Below are positions 32,244 through 42,355 of a stretch of DNA of 64,000 bases, piece after piece. The notes beneath the pieces are model-generated. The model was not told the DNA's origin and searched no databases. It saw only the letters and a list, made by a program, of their open reading frames with translations. Location of the stretch: assembly GCF_000385565.1 (NCBI RefSeq), contig NC_021169.1:1-64000 (forward strand). Reading direction: 5' to 3'. Both the position numbers and the translations under genes were made by a program. Position 1 is the stretch's first letter. Every line of letters starts with the position of its first letter. Source of the stretch: Archaeoglobus sulfaticallidus PM70-1. Its GTDB lineage: Archaea > Halobacteriota > Archaeoglobi > Archaeoglobales > Archaeoglobaceae.

Positions 32244-33179
32244 ATGGTTAAAGTGGCAGTTGCTGGGGGATTTGGGTTTTTAGGTAGCAATATAGTGAAA
32301 GTGCTAAAAAAGAAAAACTATGAGGTAGTCCCTTTCAGCCGTAGGTCTGGAATAGATATAAGAGATTGGAAGACTTTAATAAGTTTCTTAAAAAATGTCG
32401 AACCGGAGATAGTAATAAATTCTGCCGCACATGTAGGAGGAATAGCCTATAACGCCTTAAAACCTGTTGAAATTTACGAAGACAACTTAATGATGGGATT
32501 TAATCTTCTAAGAGCGTCTTTTGAAGTTGGAGTAAAAAAATTCGTAAACATAATGCCAAACTGCACATATCCCGGAGTTGCAGAGATATATAGAGAGGAT
32601 AAATGGTGGGATGGTCCTATGCACGAAACAGTTTTAACTTATGGTATGCCACGAAAAGCTCTTTGGGTTCATGCTTGGGCTCTTAAAGAAAAATATGGCT
32701 TCAATTCAATACATCTTGTTTTACCAAATTTATATGGACCAGGTGACCACTTTGACCCAATACGCTCCCACGCACTTGGGGCTCTAATTAAAAAGATAGT
32801 CGATGCAAAATTTGAAGGAAAAAAGATCGTTGAAATTTGGGGTACAGGAAACCCTGTTAGAGAATGGGGGTATGTAGAAGATGCTGCAGAGGGCATAGTT
32901 TTAGCGATGGAAATGTATAATGACGTCGAAATCATGAATATCGGAGAAGGTAAAGGATACACTATAAGGGAAATTGCTTATATGATAAAAGATGCTGCAA
33001 ACTGGGATGGTGAATTCATTTTCGATAGGTCAAAACCAGACGGAGCTCCAAAGAAAATTTTAGATATACGTAAGATGAAAAGAATTCTAGGCTGGCAACC
33101 TAAAACAAATATCCGAGAAGGCATTAAGAAGACTGTGGAGTGGTACATTAAAAAAACTTGGAAGCAATCATTAAAGTAA
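32244..33179 (+). CDS. NAD-dependent epimerase, GDP-fucose synthase-like
   Basis: 311-residue enzyme next to gmd. It has the Rossmann motif AGGFGFLGSNIV, AAHVGGIAYN (near the GDP-L-fucose synthase pattern) and PNLYGPGDHFDP. The active-site tyrosine motif reads Y133-GMP-R137-K138, so the usual Lys four residues after Tyr is Arg with Lys next to it. It may epimerise and reduce the Gmd product or act on another sugar. GGGGTG precedes the start. Confidence 0.82.
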   Translation: MVKVAVAGGFGFLGSNIVKVLKKKNYEVVPFSRRSGIDIRDWKTLISFLKNVEPEIVINSAAHVGGIAYNALKPVEIYEDNLMMGFNLLRASFEVGVKKFVNIMPNCTYPGVAEIYREDKWWDGPMHETVLTYGMPRKALWVHAWALKEKYGFNSIHLVLPNLYGPGDHFDPIRSHALGALIKKIVDAKFEGKKIVEIWGTGNPVREWGYVEDAAEGIVLAMEMYNDVEIMNIGEGKGYTIREIAYMIKDAANWDGEFIFDRSKPDGAPKKILDIRKMKRILGWQPKTNIREGIKKTVEWYIKKTWKQSLK

Positions 33180-33193
33180 GGGGGTGTTTAGAA

Positions 33194-33616
33194 TTGAAGA
33201 TTAATGTATTAGAGAGAGATGGTACAAGATATGCTATCTATATACCGTCAGATGCTTGGAAAAAAGGACTTAATTTTTACTCTGATGAGAAAGATTTCGT
33301 TCAGGTAGGTATATGGGGGTACGATAAAGGTAAATTTTTACAACCACATATTCATAATGAGGTCAAAAGAGAAGTTACTCGCACTCAAGAAGTTATTTTC
33401 TTAAGAAAAGGAAAAATAAAAGCATATATATTTGACAAAAACGAAAATTTAATAGAAACACTAGAACTTAAAGAAGGAGATATTTTAATTTTATTAGATG
33501 GCGGGCATGGATATAAAATCCTAGAGGATAATACATTTGTTCTTGAAGTTAAAAATGGTCCTTATTTTGGTCCAGAGGTTGATAGAAAGAGAATAAAAAT
33601 GGAAAAATTTAAATAA
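33194..33616 (+). CDS. Cupin-fold protein of polysaccharide clusters
   Basis: About 140 residues forming a single cupin barrel. It has QPHIHNEVKREVTRTQEVIFL (cupin motif 1, metal-binding histidines) and GDILILLDGGHGYKI (motif 2). Such proteins accompany nucleotide-sugar genes as epimerases, isomerases or sugar-binding regulators; the exact role here is unknown. TTG 33194 is chosen because GGGGTG lies eight bases before it; the same frame is open to a TTG inside the previous gene. Confidence 0.75.
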   Translation: MKINVLERDGTRYAIYIPSDAWKKGLNFYSDEKDFVQVGIWGYDKGKFLQPHIHNEVKREVTRTQEVIFLRKGKIKAYIFDKNENLIETLELKEGDILILLDGGHGYKILEDNTFVLEVKNGPYFGPEVDRKRIKMEKFK

Positions 33617-33632
33617 CTATGAGGTGACAAGA

Positions 33633-34727
33633 ATGGAGTTCATTCCACAAGTAGAGCCATATATAAGTAAAGGGGAAATAAAAGCAGTTGTTGAATACTT
33701 GAAGTCAGGAGGTTGGCTTACTGAATTTAAAAAAACTGAGGAATTCGAGGAAAGAATCTGTGAACTTCTTAATATTGACTATGCAGTAGTTGTAACGAGT
33801 GGGACTGCCGCATTGTATTTATCTCTTTTAGCGTGTGGTATTAGCAAGGGAGATAAAGTTATAGTCCCAAATTTTACTATGATAGCTACCCCTAACGCTG
33901 TAAAGTGGACTGGTGCAGATGTTATTTTGGTAGATATTGAAAAAGATACTTTGTGTCTTGACATTAAAAAAATTGAAAAAATAGATAGAAGTGTAAAGGC
34001 ATTAATATATGTGTCTCTAAATGGTAGAAGTGGAAATATGGACAAAGTAGTAAAATTCTGTTATGAAAACGACATCATATTAATTGAAGACTCGTGTCAA
34101 GCATTTATGTCAACATGGAACAACAAGTACCTCGGAACGTTTGGAATCATTGGAGTGTATTCCCTTACGCCCCATAAACTAATAACAACAGGACAAGGTG
34201 GCATAATAGTAACAAACGATGAGAGCATATACAAAAAAATAAAAAAACTAAAGGATTTTTGTCGTGTAAAACCAGGAGTAGACCTGCATGAAGATATAGG
34301 GTATAACTTTAAATTTACAGATCTCCAAGCAGTCATAGGTTTAGAACAGTTAAAATCGATAAAATGGAGAGTCAAAAGAAAAAAGGAAATATACAAGTTT
34401 TACTACAACAGTTTAAAAAATGTGGAGGAAATAAAGTTCATTCCAACAGATTTGAATCAAACTGTCCCTTGGTTTATAGACATATTAGTTGAGGAAAGTA
34501 TACGAGATGAGTTAATAAACTACCTTAAAACAAAAAACATAGGCTCAAGACCTTTCTACCCTGCTATAAATACTCAAAAACCATATAAGGTATATAAAGG
34601 ACATTTCGACATTTCAAATACAATTTCTAAGCAGGGGTTGTGGTTACCTTCTTCACTGGGATTAAAGTATGAGGAATTAGACTACATAGTTAATAACGTG
34701 AGAAATTTCTTTAGTCACAGACACTAA
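33633..34727 (+). CDS. DegT/DnrJ/EryC1/StrS aminotransferase
   Basis: 364-residue PLP-dependent sugar aminotransferase. The internal aldimine lysine is K182 (SLTPHKLITTGQGG); VTSGTAALYLSL is the phosphate-binding region and IEDSCQA carries the cofactor Asp. With gmd upstream it could aminate GDP-4-keto-6-deoxymannose to GDP-perosamine; this is inference. ATG 33633 is preceded by GAGGTGA. A broken relative of its C-terminus is at 45969-46190. Confidence 0.9.
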   Translation: MEFIPQVEPYISKGEIKAVVEYLKSGGWLTEFKKTEEFEERICELLNIDYAVVVTSGTAALYLSLLACGISKGDKVIVPNFTMIATPNAVKWTGADVILVDIEKDTLCLDIKKIEKIDRSVKALIYVSLNGRSGNMDKVVKFCYENDIILIEDSCQAFMSTWNNKYLGTFGIIGVYSLTPHKLITTGQGGIIVTNDESIYKKIKKLKDFCRVKPGVDLHEDIGYNFKFTDLQAVIGLEQLKSIKWRVKRKKEIYKFYYNSLKNVEEIKFIPTDLNQTVPWFIDILVEESIRDELINYLKTKNIGSRPFYPAINTQKPYKVYKGHFDISNTISKQGLWLPSSLGLKYEELDYIVNNVRNFFSHRH

Positions 34728-34858
34728 AGCTTAGATTTAGGAAGAAGAAAGTTATACAGAAATAATAAAAGTTGTGAGATAAAGAAATATTTGTATTACC
34801 CAAAAACTTAAAGGAGTAGTCATTAAGAACAAAAAGGAATTAGGAGGGATCTTCGTAA

Positions 34859-35983
34859 GTGAAAATTTTAATCGGTACGGATAGAGTATTATATGGGTCC
34901 GGAATAGGAAGGGTTGTTGAAGAAATGGCAAGATGTTTATACGAAAAAGGATATGATGTTAAAATTGTTTGTGGTAAATGTAATATAAAATCCAAAGTAC
35001 CAGTTATATTATGTAAGTATAATGAAACATTATATCAGACAAATATTTTAGACATAATAAAAACAATTAAAAGAGAAGAGCCCGATATATTTCATTCGCA
35101 TTATTATCCGATGGATGTTTGTGGTGCTTTTATAAATTCCTCAAAAACAAAGCATATAATGCATTCACATGGTGTAAACCATCAATCCTGGCGATTAAGT
35201 TGGAAAAATCCTTTATCTCTAGTCCGTGCGGATATCGGTGAATTTTTAGGACTCCACTTTTCTGAAAAAATAATATGTGTGAGCAACTATATGAAAAATG
35301 CGCTTATAAGAAAACACAGAATAGAAAAGAGCAAGATTGAAGTCGTCTACAATGGCGTTAATCTACAGAAGTTCAATCTTTCCATAAAGGGGGATGAAAT
35401 TAGAGAAAGATATGGAATTAATCATGATGATATTGTATTACTTTGTGTGTCTGCACTAACACCTAGAAAAGGGCAAGACCTTTTAATTGATTGTATGAGA
35501 ATAGTTACAAAGAAAATACAAAACATTAAATTACTATTAGTCGGTTCAGTTGGGAAGACAACGATCCAATATAAACAGATTTTGAGATATATGGTACGTA
35601 ATGCTGGCTTGGAGAAATATGTTATATTTTGTGGTCATATTCCTGACGAGGAGTTGCCTAAATATTATGCTGCATCTGATATTTATGTATCGGCATCAAC
35701 ATGGGAGAGTTTCGGATTGCCTTTTGTCGAAGCTATGGCTTGTGGAAGACCTGCAATTGGATTCGACAAAACAGCGATCTCTGAGCTAATTATCGATGGT
35801 TATAATGGGTACAAAGTTAAATACCCCGATATCAATGAATTAGCCATAAAGATAATCCATCTCGCAAACGACGTTGAAAAAAGAAAAATATTCGGCTTGA
35901 ATGGAAGAAAATTCGTTGAAAAAAACTTTGATGTTAGAAGAAACATAAAGAAGATAATCAGAATTTATTCTCAATTGTTATAA
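34859..35983 (+). CDS. Glycosyltransferase family 4
   Basis: 374-residue GT-B glycosyltransferase. YGSGIGRVVEEMARCLYEKG is the N-terminal glycine loop, SALTPRKGQDLLIDCM opens the donor domain, and ASTWESFGLPFVEAMACGRP holds the EX7E motif. It starts with GTG behind a strong AGGAGGGAT site. The 131 bases before it hold no gene. Confidence 0.92.
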   Translation: MKILIGTDRVLYGSGIGRVVEEMARCLYEKGYDVKIVCGKCNIKSKVPVILCKYNETLYQTNILDIIKTIKREEPDIFHSHYYPMDVCGAFINSSKTKHIMHSHGVNHQSWRLSWKNPLSLVRADIGEFLGLHFSEKIICVSNYMKNALIRKHRIEKSKIEVVYNGVNLQKFNLSIKGDEIRERYGINHDDIVLLCVSALTPRKGQDLLIDCMRIVTKKIQNIKLLLVGSVGKTTIQYKQILRYMVRNAGLEKYVIFCGHIPDEELPKYYAASDIYVSASTWESFGLPFVEAMACGRPAIGFDKTAISELIIDGYNGYKVKYPDINELAIKIIHLANDVEKRKIFGLNGRKFVEKNFDVRRNIKKIIRIYSQLL

Positions 35984-36002
35984 GTTTGGGGGGACTGATT
36001 AA

Positions 36003-38117
36003 ATGATATCTAAAAATTTACCGCAAGAGATTAGAGGTCAAAATCTTTTAAAATTAATCTTAGCCATTCAATTACTCCTTTGGCTGGTAATCGCATTTGA
36101 TGTTCCCATCCTCAGGCAGATTATAGGTTTTGTTTACCTCACTTTTATTCCAGGATTTCTTGTGGTAAAAATCCTAAAGCTAGACGAGCTGACTTTTAAC
36201 GAGAAACTTTTTTTAAGTGCCGGGTTGAGCTTAGCAGTAGTTATGTTTTCAGTTTGGTTAATAAACTTTCTCTTGCCATTATTTGACGTTCTAAGTCCAA
36301 TATCGGTTCAACCTCTTGTTATTACTATCAGTACTATTGTTTTAATATTATTGATGGTTTGTTATTATAAGAGGGTAGGAAATTTGACGTTACCCAATAT
36401 AAATACTAGTAGTTTACATTTTCCTTCAACTTTATTCTTGGCTTTTCTTCCTGTATTAAGCGCTTTAGGCGCATTTTTGGTTAATTTCTATAACTTCAAT
36501 CTTTTTTTACTTTTGTTAATTTTCCTTATTGCCCTAACTGCTCTCTTCGTCTCCCTTGACAAACTTGTTCCAATCGAACTTTACTCTCTCGCTATAATTA
36601 GTGCTAGCATAGCACTTCTGTTTCATCGCTCACTTATATCTACACATGTAACAGGCGCTGACATTCAACTCGAATATTACTTCGTTAACCAAGTCATGAA
36701 AAATTCTTTTTGGGATTCAACAATTTCAGACGACATTAATTCGTGTTTAAGTATAGTCTTATTGATACCCACATATTCATATATTTTGCATATGGATGTG
36801 GTGTGGGTATTCAAGATCATTTATCCACTCATTTTTTCACTCGTACCATTAGTCATGTTTGAAACGTGTCGAAAGGTAATTGGCGAGCAGAAAGCTTTCT
36901 TCTCTGCTTTTTTGTTTATATCTATGCTTGCCTTCTATGGAGAAATGCCTGGGCTTGCAAGACAACAAATAGCAGAACTATTCTTGGTCTTAATTATATT
37001 TGTATTTGCAGAATATCAAAAGTTCCGTATAAAAGCAAAGAAAATATTGCTCATAATCTTCAGCTTTGGGTTACTCATTTCGCACTACGGGTTGACATAC
37101 TATTACATGTTCCTTTCTTCACTAGCCATCGTCATATTACATATACTGCGAAAGAAGAGTCAGTTACTAAATCATAGATACCTAATATTATATCTAATTT
37201 CAGTTTTGGCTTGGTATAAGCACACCGGAAACTCTAGTGCATTTAATACCCTTACTAAACTAGCAAATCACATTTTATCAAATCTTATTAGCACTTTTTG
37301 GCAATTAGAAACGAGAGAAGCTACAATAGTTCTAATGCGAAAGGAATTGACATTGTTACATACGATAACCAAATATTTAAATATCATGACTCAGTTCTTT
37401 ATCTTTATTGGTATAAATCAACTATTGGTAAAAAGAAAAAAAAGAGAATTTAGTGCAGAACATATTGCCTTTTTTATCTCAACTGTTATATGGATGATAG
37501 CTCTTCTAATTATACCGTATTTCATGCAGTTAGCCTACCATCAATCTAGGTCATACCAGATAATACTCCTTACTTTAGCACCAGTAAGTATCATAGGTTG
37601 CGAAGCTGTTTTCAACTGGATAGTAAGTTCTACCAAAAAACTTAAAAAATTCAAAGAGTTTAGTACAGATGACATAACAATCAAAATAATATCTCTCTTC
37701 CTAGCGATATACCTATTGTTTAACAGTGGATTTGTCTACGAACTGGCTGATGACCCTTACCCAACAATCTCCTTTAACAATACAATAGAGTATGCACGTT
37801 TTAGTGGGCAACAAGACAGGGCTGCCATTTGGATATTAAAGAACATGGATAATTCTCAGACCATATATACAGACCCCATGACTAAATACTTATTTCTCCG
37901 CTACTTACCGGGATTTATTGCTGTTTGGGTTTTAGATGAATCTAAGCAAATACAAGTAACAAAAGGTTACATATACCTAAGAACCAATAAAAACAAAACA
38001 CCAATATACTGTTCATCAAATAGAATGGAATACGTATATCTAAAGGAATTAGAACTTACCAATCAATTTGAGGTAGTCTATAAAAATAATGATGCCCAGA
38101 TCTTACTGGTACGCTAA
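36003..38117 (+). CDS. Large multispanning membrane protein, DUF2206-like
   Basis: 704 residues. The first 520 or so contain about a dozen hydrophobic segments (for example LLKLILAIQLLLWLVIAF, IIGFVYLTFIPGFLVVKIL, FIALFLVSLDKLV-type stretches); the C-terminal 130 residues are soluble. It resembles archaeal DUF2206/DUF1616 proteins found beside glycosyltransferases. A polytopic GT-C-like or polymerase role is plausible but unproven. Its stop overlaps the stop of the convergent GT2 gene by 4 bases. Confidence 0.75.
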   Translation: MISKNLPQEIRGQNLLKLILAIQLLLWLVIAFDVPILRQIIGFVYLTFIPGFLVVKILKLDELTFNEKLFLSAGLSLAVVMFSVWLINFLLPLFDVLSPISVQPLVITISTIVLILLMVCYYKRVGNLTLPNINTSSLHFPSTLFLAFLPVLSALGAFLVNFYNFNLFLLLLIFLIALTALFVSLDKLVPIELYSLAIISASIALLFHRSLISTHVTGADIQLEYYFVNQVMKNSFWDSTISDDINSCLSIVLLIPTYSYILHMDVVWVFKIIYPLIFSLVPLVMFETCRKVIGEQKAFFSAFLFISMLAFYGEMPGLARQQIAELFLVLIIFVFAEYQKFRIKAKKILLIIFSFGLLISHYGLTYYYMFLSSLAIVILHILRKKSQLLNHRYLILYLISVLAWYKHTGNSSAFNTLTKLANHILSNLISTFWQLETREATIVLMRKELTLLHTITKYLNIMTQFFIFIGINQLLVKRKKREFSAEHIAFFISTVIWMIALLIIPYFMQLAYHQSRSYQIILLTLAPVSIIGCEAVFNWIVSSTKKLKKFKEFSTDDITIKIISLFLAIYLLFNSGFVYELADDPYPTISFNNTIEYARFSGQQDRAAIWILKNMDNSQTIYTDPMTKYLFLRYLPGFIAVWVLDESKQIQVTKGYIYLRTNKNKTPIYCSSNRMEYVYLKELELTNQFEVVYKNNDAQILLVR

Positions 38118-39040
38118 GATTTGCGCTGGAGAAATGGGATTTTTTTACGATCTAAGTATAAGGGGTTGTGCTGCCAACTCTTTAATAGTAGCACTGCAAA
38201 GTATTTGAGTAAGACAAGGGGCAAAAAATAAAAAGGACAGTGTCTTAGGTAATATTTAATAGTGGCATTAAAGTTCATTGGCGATCGCATATCTTTTGTT
38301 AAATAAATAAAGGTAGATCGGAAAGAAGAAGTTTTTGGTAATTTTTTCCTAATGGTAGAATCAACTTTATGCCACACTTGGCTTTTGGGTTGATATATTA
38401 TTGAGTACCCTCTTTTATATGCTCTATAGGTAAAATCTATGTCTGCCTTAAATTGTGGGAAGTTTTTATAGTCCATAAGCCCCATTTCTTTAAATATAGT
38501 AACATCAATTAAAGCCCCTACAAGAGTACTACATTTAACATATCGTTCAGTTTGGTACTGTCCCTTATCAATCTCCCCATGACCAATTGGGACGTATTCA
38601 CCCTTAAACCAGTTGATATCAGCTCCAGCTTCCCAGATTTTGTTCGGATGATCATAATATAGAACTTTCGAAACAATTATAGAGCGAGGATTCCTTAGTG
38701 CAGTTTCTACTAAGGCTGACATAAAACCACTATCTACCACACAGTCGTTATCAATCAGCAGTACATAATCTGCACAAATTTCGAGGGCTTTTTCAATTCC
38801 CAAATTAACAGCTCTTGACCACCACAAATTGCCGTCTCCTTTCAGCAAAATTACCTCAGGATAGGCCGTCTTTATCATCTCTTCAGTTCCATCTGTAGAA
38901 CCATCATCTACTATTATTATTTTGTAATTTGGGTAAGTCACGCTTTTTAGTGATTCGAGAAATTCTGCTGTATCTTCTTTATTGTTGTGTACTGGAACTA
39001 CTACCGCTACAAGTGGATACTGGTAATTAGTTTTGCTCAT
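38114..39040 (-). CDS. Glycosyltransferase family 2
   Basis: 308-residue GT-A inverting transferase. VVVPVHNNKEDTAEFLESL opens the nucleotide-binding domain, VDDGSTDGTEE follows, and LIDNDCVV supplies the DxD-type metal motif. GNLWWSRAVNLGIEKAL is typical of rhamnosyl- or GlcNAc-transferases such as WbbL. A hydrophobic stretch near residue 280 (YFLPLVLLKYFAVLLL) may sit on the membrane. It is the most distal gene of the minus-strand arm. Confidence 0.92.
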   Translation of the reverse strand: MSKTNYQYPLVAVVVPVHNNKEDTAEFLESLKSVTYPNYKIIIVDDGSTDGTEEMIKTAYPEVILLKGDGNLWWSRAVNLGIEKALEICADYVLLIDNDCVVDSGFMSALVETALRNPRSIIVSKVLYYDHPNKIWEAGADINWFKGEYVPIGHGEIDKGQYQTERYVKCSTLVGALIDVTIFKEMGLMDYKNFPQFKADIDFTYRAYKRGYSIIYQPKSQVWHKVDSTIRKKLPKTSSFRSTFIYLTKDMRSPMNFNATIKYYLRHCPFYFLPLVLLKYFAVLLLKSWQHNPLYLDRKKIPFLQRKS

Positions 39041-39500
39041 TTATTTACCCCCTAGAGAAGCAACTATTAAAGCTAAACATTCCACATCCCACTTGCCTCT
39101 TGATGTTTGGAATATCTTTAGCTTTGCATCAGATGGCCTACCATAAATTTCTGATAGTCTTCTGATGGTAGTATTCCCATCAAAATATTCTCTCACAATT
39201 TCTTGGCACTTTTTAGAGGGTGATGAATCTTTAAGCATTTCAGAGATGTATTTCTTAGTACCCCACAGAACTCTAAGTATCTTTCCACCTTTTCACTGTC
39301 TGTCGAGTAACAATCATGAGCCACTCATCTTTAAGCATCTTTATACTAACTCCTAAATAAGTTTTGACAATGGAAATAGCCATATAGCATCCCGAAATAA
39401 CTTCACTCCTCAAACAACCACCTCCTGTACCCTTTCAAGGGTATGAATTCTCTAAAAAAGTCCCAGCCTTCTTCCCATGATACTCTGCCCCCGCTTTAAT
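39041..39500 (-). pseudogene. Decayed sequence including a DegT scrap
   Basis: Near 39445-39500 the minus strand encodes GAEYHGKKAGTF, matching the aminotransferase at 44785 (GAEYHGKKVGTFGDV). Below it lies a broken frame: MLKDEWLMIVTRQTVKRWKD, then shifted, GGKILRVLWGTKKYISEMLKD and a 65-residue tail ending VASLGGK that abuts the GT2 start. I do not recognise this second protein. It reads as a remnant rather than a working gene. Confidence 0.45.
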
Positions 39501-39684
39501 AAACGGCATTGATTATTTAAGCTAAACTTGGAGTATCTTTCTATAAAGTAGTTTTATCTTTGCTCCGTTGATGTTTGAAAAGTTTATTTACATGACCTCA
39601 CTGCCAGCCAATTTTGTACAGCCCATTTACTACCACTTGTTGGTTATGTTTAGTATTTTGTTCAATTATTAGAAATTTTATGAT

Positions 39685-40837
39685 TTATCCATAATACTTA
39701 CTAAATAATTTGTCATATATTTTTATTAGGTGATCCACTACAACTTTCCAATCATAATAACGCCTTGCAACCCTACGACAATTATGGTATGGAGTGGGAT
39801 CCTCAAGTATCCCAGCAATACATTTTGCTACATCTTCCGGACTCTGTGGAATCTTCCCCACTTTTTCAACATCATCTTGAGGAAAATGTCGTAGACTCGG
39901 ACTAACAACTGGTGTGTTGCAAGCTAATGCTTCTATAGGTGCCATACCTATTCCCCCAGGAGCAACAACATTTTCTTCGAATGATGCTGTTACAAAGACA
40001 TCGGCAGCGTTATAATAAGGAACTAATTGTTCTTGTGGAATGACGGGTATTATCCTCGCTCCGGCAGCTCTTGCGTCCTTTATGAGTGGATCATTTTGAT
40101 GGTACCCAATCATAATCAGTTCAACATCATACTTCTTTTTTAATGTCTTAAACGCTTGTATGATTATATCTGCGCCTTTTAACTTATAAAGTCTACCAAC
40201 ATATAATATTACTTTCTTTTGCGAAGGGAGCCTAACGATCTCTTTAGCTCTTTCTTTGTTTAACGGTTTAAACCTATCGAAGTCAACGCCAACAATTGTT
40301 AACTGTAAGTCTATTCGCTTATCATCGCCTAATATGCGAGAGAAATATTCTTTTTCTGCTTGAGTATCTACAAGAAGGCAATCCACATTTTTAAAAGCTA
40401 TCCTTGCCAACAAATCTATTCTGTCAATCAGGCGCATTAACGGATTGTAACGTCCACCATGTGATGTTATCACGAGTGGCATATTCTTAGAGAGACAGGC
40501 AATGGGCTTATACATAAAGAGAAAAGGATTGTGTAGATGGATCAAAGCTTCTTTTGTTTTTTATCTCTTTTAACAAGGGTAGAGAAATCTCAAATTCTTT
40601 CAAACCTCTAAAGGGTATATAGAATGAAGGGAATACCTTGTGAACTATTCCATTCTTTTGACACACTTGAACTTTCTTAAAAGTTCTTTCTGGCTGCCAA
40701 CATTCTATTTCATATTTTTTTGTTTGTCTAATGATTTGTTTAGCGGTTACGATGTGCCATTCATCCTCAAAAGATGTGACGTCGATATTCAATGCAAGCT
40801 TGGATAATGAATAACCCATTATTTGTATTACTTTCAT
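39685..40837 (-). pseudogene. Glycosyltransferase family 4 gene split by a frameshift
   Basis: The N-terminal frame (MKVIQIMGYSLSKLALNIDV, to LLKEIKNKR) and the C-terminal frame (LIHLHNPFLFMYKPIACLSK, to FSKYYG) fit one GT4 protein of about 383 residues. They are joined by removing one A from the A6 run near 40557-40562 (EIKTKEALIHLHNPF). The second half keeps YVGRLYKLKGADI and FEENVVAPGGIGMAPIEAL. It could be a mutation, a programmed shift or a homopolymer sequencing error. Confidence 0.75.
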
Positions 40838-40853
40838 ATCAATACCCCAATGG

Positions 40854-42313
40854 TTAGATTTTGTCAAAAGATCTCAGTCTCTTTATTTTCTCTTTAATTT
40901 TTGCTTTTTCAAACTTTTTGTTTTCAATATGTTCTACCCATTTGGATAATGTGTCTCTGAGCTCCATAGCGATCTCATAGTCATTTTCAATAATATTGTT
41001 TTCTTCTTCCGGGTCTTCTTTTAAGTTATATAATTCTTCAAAGCCACCATGCACAATGCCGCAACTTCTGCATACAACACTTTTTTCTGATAACGCTTGA
41101 ATGTATTTATATTTGTCTGTTCTAATTGCTCGTTTATATTGATAAAAAGTTTCTTCAGCACAAATGAATGAATGCAATTGTTTAATCTCATTGCGTAATA
41201 AAGGTAGCAAACTCCTTCCATCAAAGTCATATCCTTCAGTAGGTATATCTAAAATATCTAGAATGGTTGGAACCAAATCAAAGTGTTGAACAAAACTTTT
41301 TATTTTTTATGCTCTCCAATCTCAGGATATAAAAAAATAAGAGGTATATGAATATTGACATCATATAAACCATGATGGTCTACAAAAATGCCATGTTCAA
41401 ATAAGCTTTCACCATGATCTGCAGTCAATATGATGAATGTATCGTCTAATATCTTCTTTTTTTCAAGGTGCTCTATTAATCTTCCTATCTCATGGTCTAC
41501 AAAGTATATAGCCTCATCATATCTGGCTATAAAGTCAGAAACAGTTTTAATCTCTCTGCTTACTATGTGTCTTAAGAGACCCTCCTTTACTGATGGTAAG
41601 GTGGTTGGGTATGTAATTTGATTGAGTATCTCCTCTTCACTTTGAATATTATCGTCGATGCTAAATTTCCCAATATACTCTTTAGGAGGATTGTATTGGT
41701 GAACATCCCAATAATGAATAAATAGAAAGAATTTTTTACCTAAATTTTGATCTATAAACCTTATAGCCTTATTGGTAAGAATTTTAGCGTCATCATAAAT
41801 GACAGGCTCGCTTTCCCCTCTTATCTTCAAGTATAAAACTTTCAAAAATTTATAGATCGGAGAAGGAAATTTACTTGCTGTTCTTTTTATTCGTTTAATT
41901 ATACCTCCTACTGCTGCTGATGACCCAGATGGACCAATGTAAAAATCATATCCTCTTTTGTGCCATCTACCAAGTATATCAAATGCACATGTAACATATC
42001 CATAAGACTTTAAAATTTCAGGTAGGAAATATGTACCACTTTCTTTAAGCTTATTTATTTCACTTTTTTGAACTAATGTTCCATGATGAATGATTCCATG
42101 CGAGAGAATATACTTTCCCGAGAAAATGGTAGTAATGGATGGATCAGTAGTATTAGTACATGAATACGCATTTTCGAATAATATTCCTTTTTTAGCAATG
42201 TTGTCTATATTTGGACTTGTTAATTTTGAATAACCATAGCAAGATAAATTCCTAGCCCTAAGAGCATCAATAACTATAAATATTATATTCGGCCTCACAA
42301 TATCATCCTTCAT
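40854..42313 (-). pseudogene. Alkaline phosphatase superfamily (sulfatase-like) gene split by a frameshift
   Basis: Frame one covers about 338 residues (PNIIFIVIDALRARNLSCYG, TADHGESLFEHG) and ends in HKK-TAA. Frame two resumes KSFVQHFDLVPTILDILDIP and runs to the C-terminus. One extra A in the run near 41300-41310 would join them. The formylglycine motif CxPSR is absent: the nucleophile position is T56 (TTDPSITT). It is therefore unlikely to be a classical sulfatase and may act on phosphate esters or be a phospho-transferase on glycans. Confidence 0.7.
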
Positions 42314-42355
42314 ACTTAAACCTCTCACATTATAGAAATATCTCGAATTGACAAA

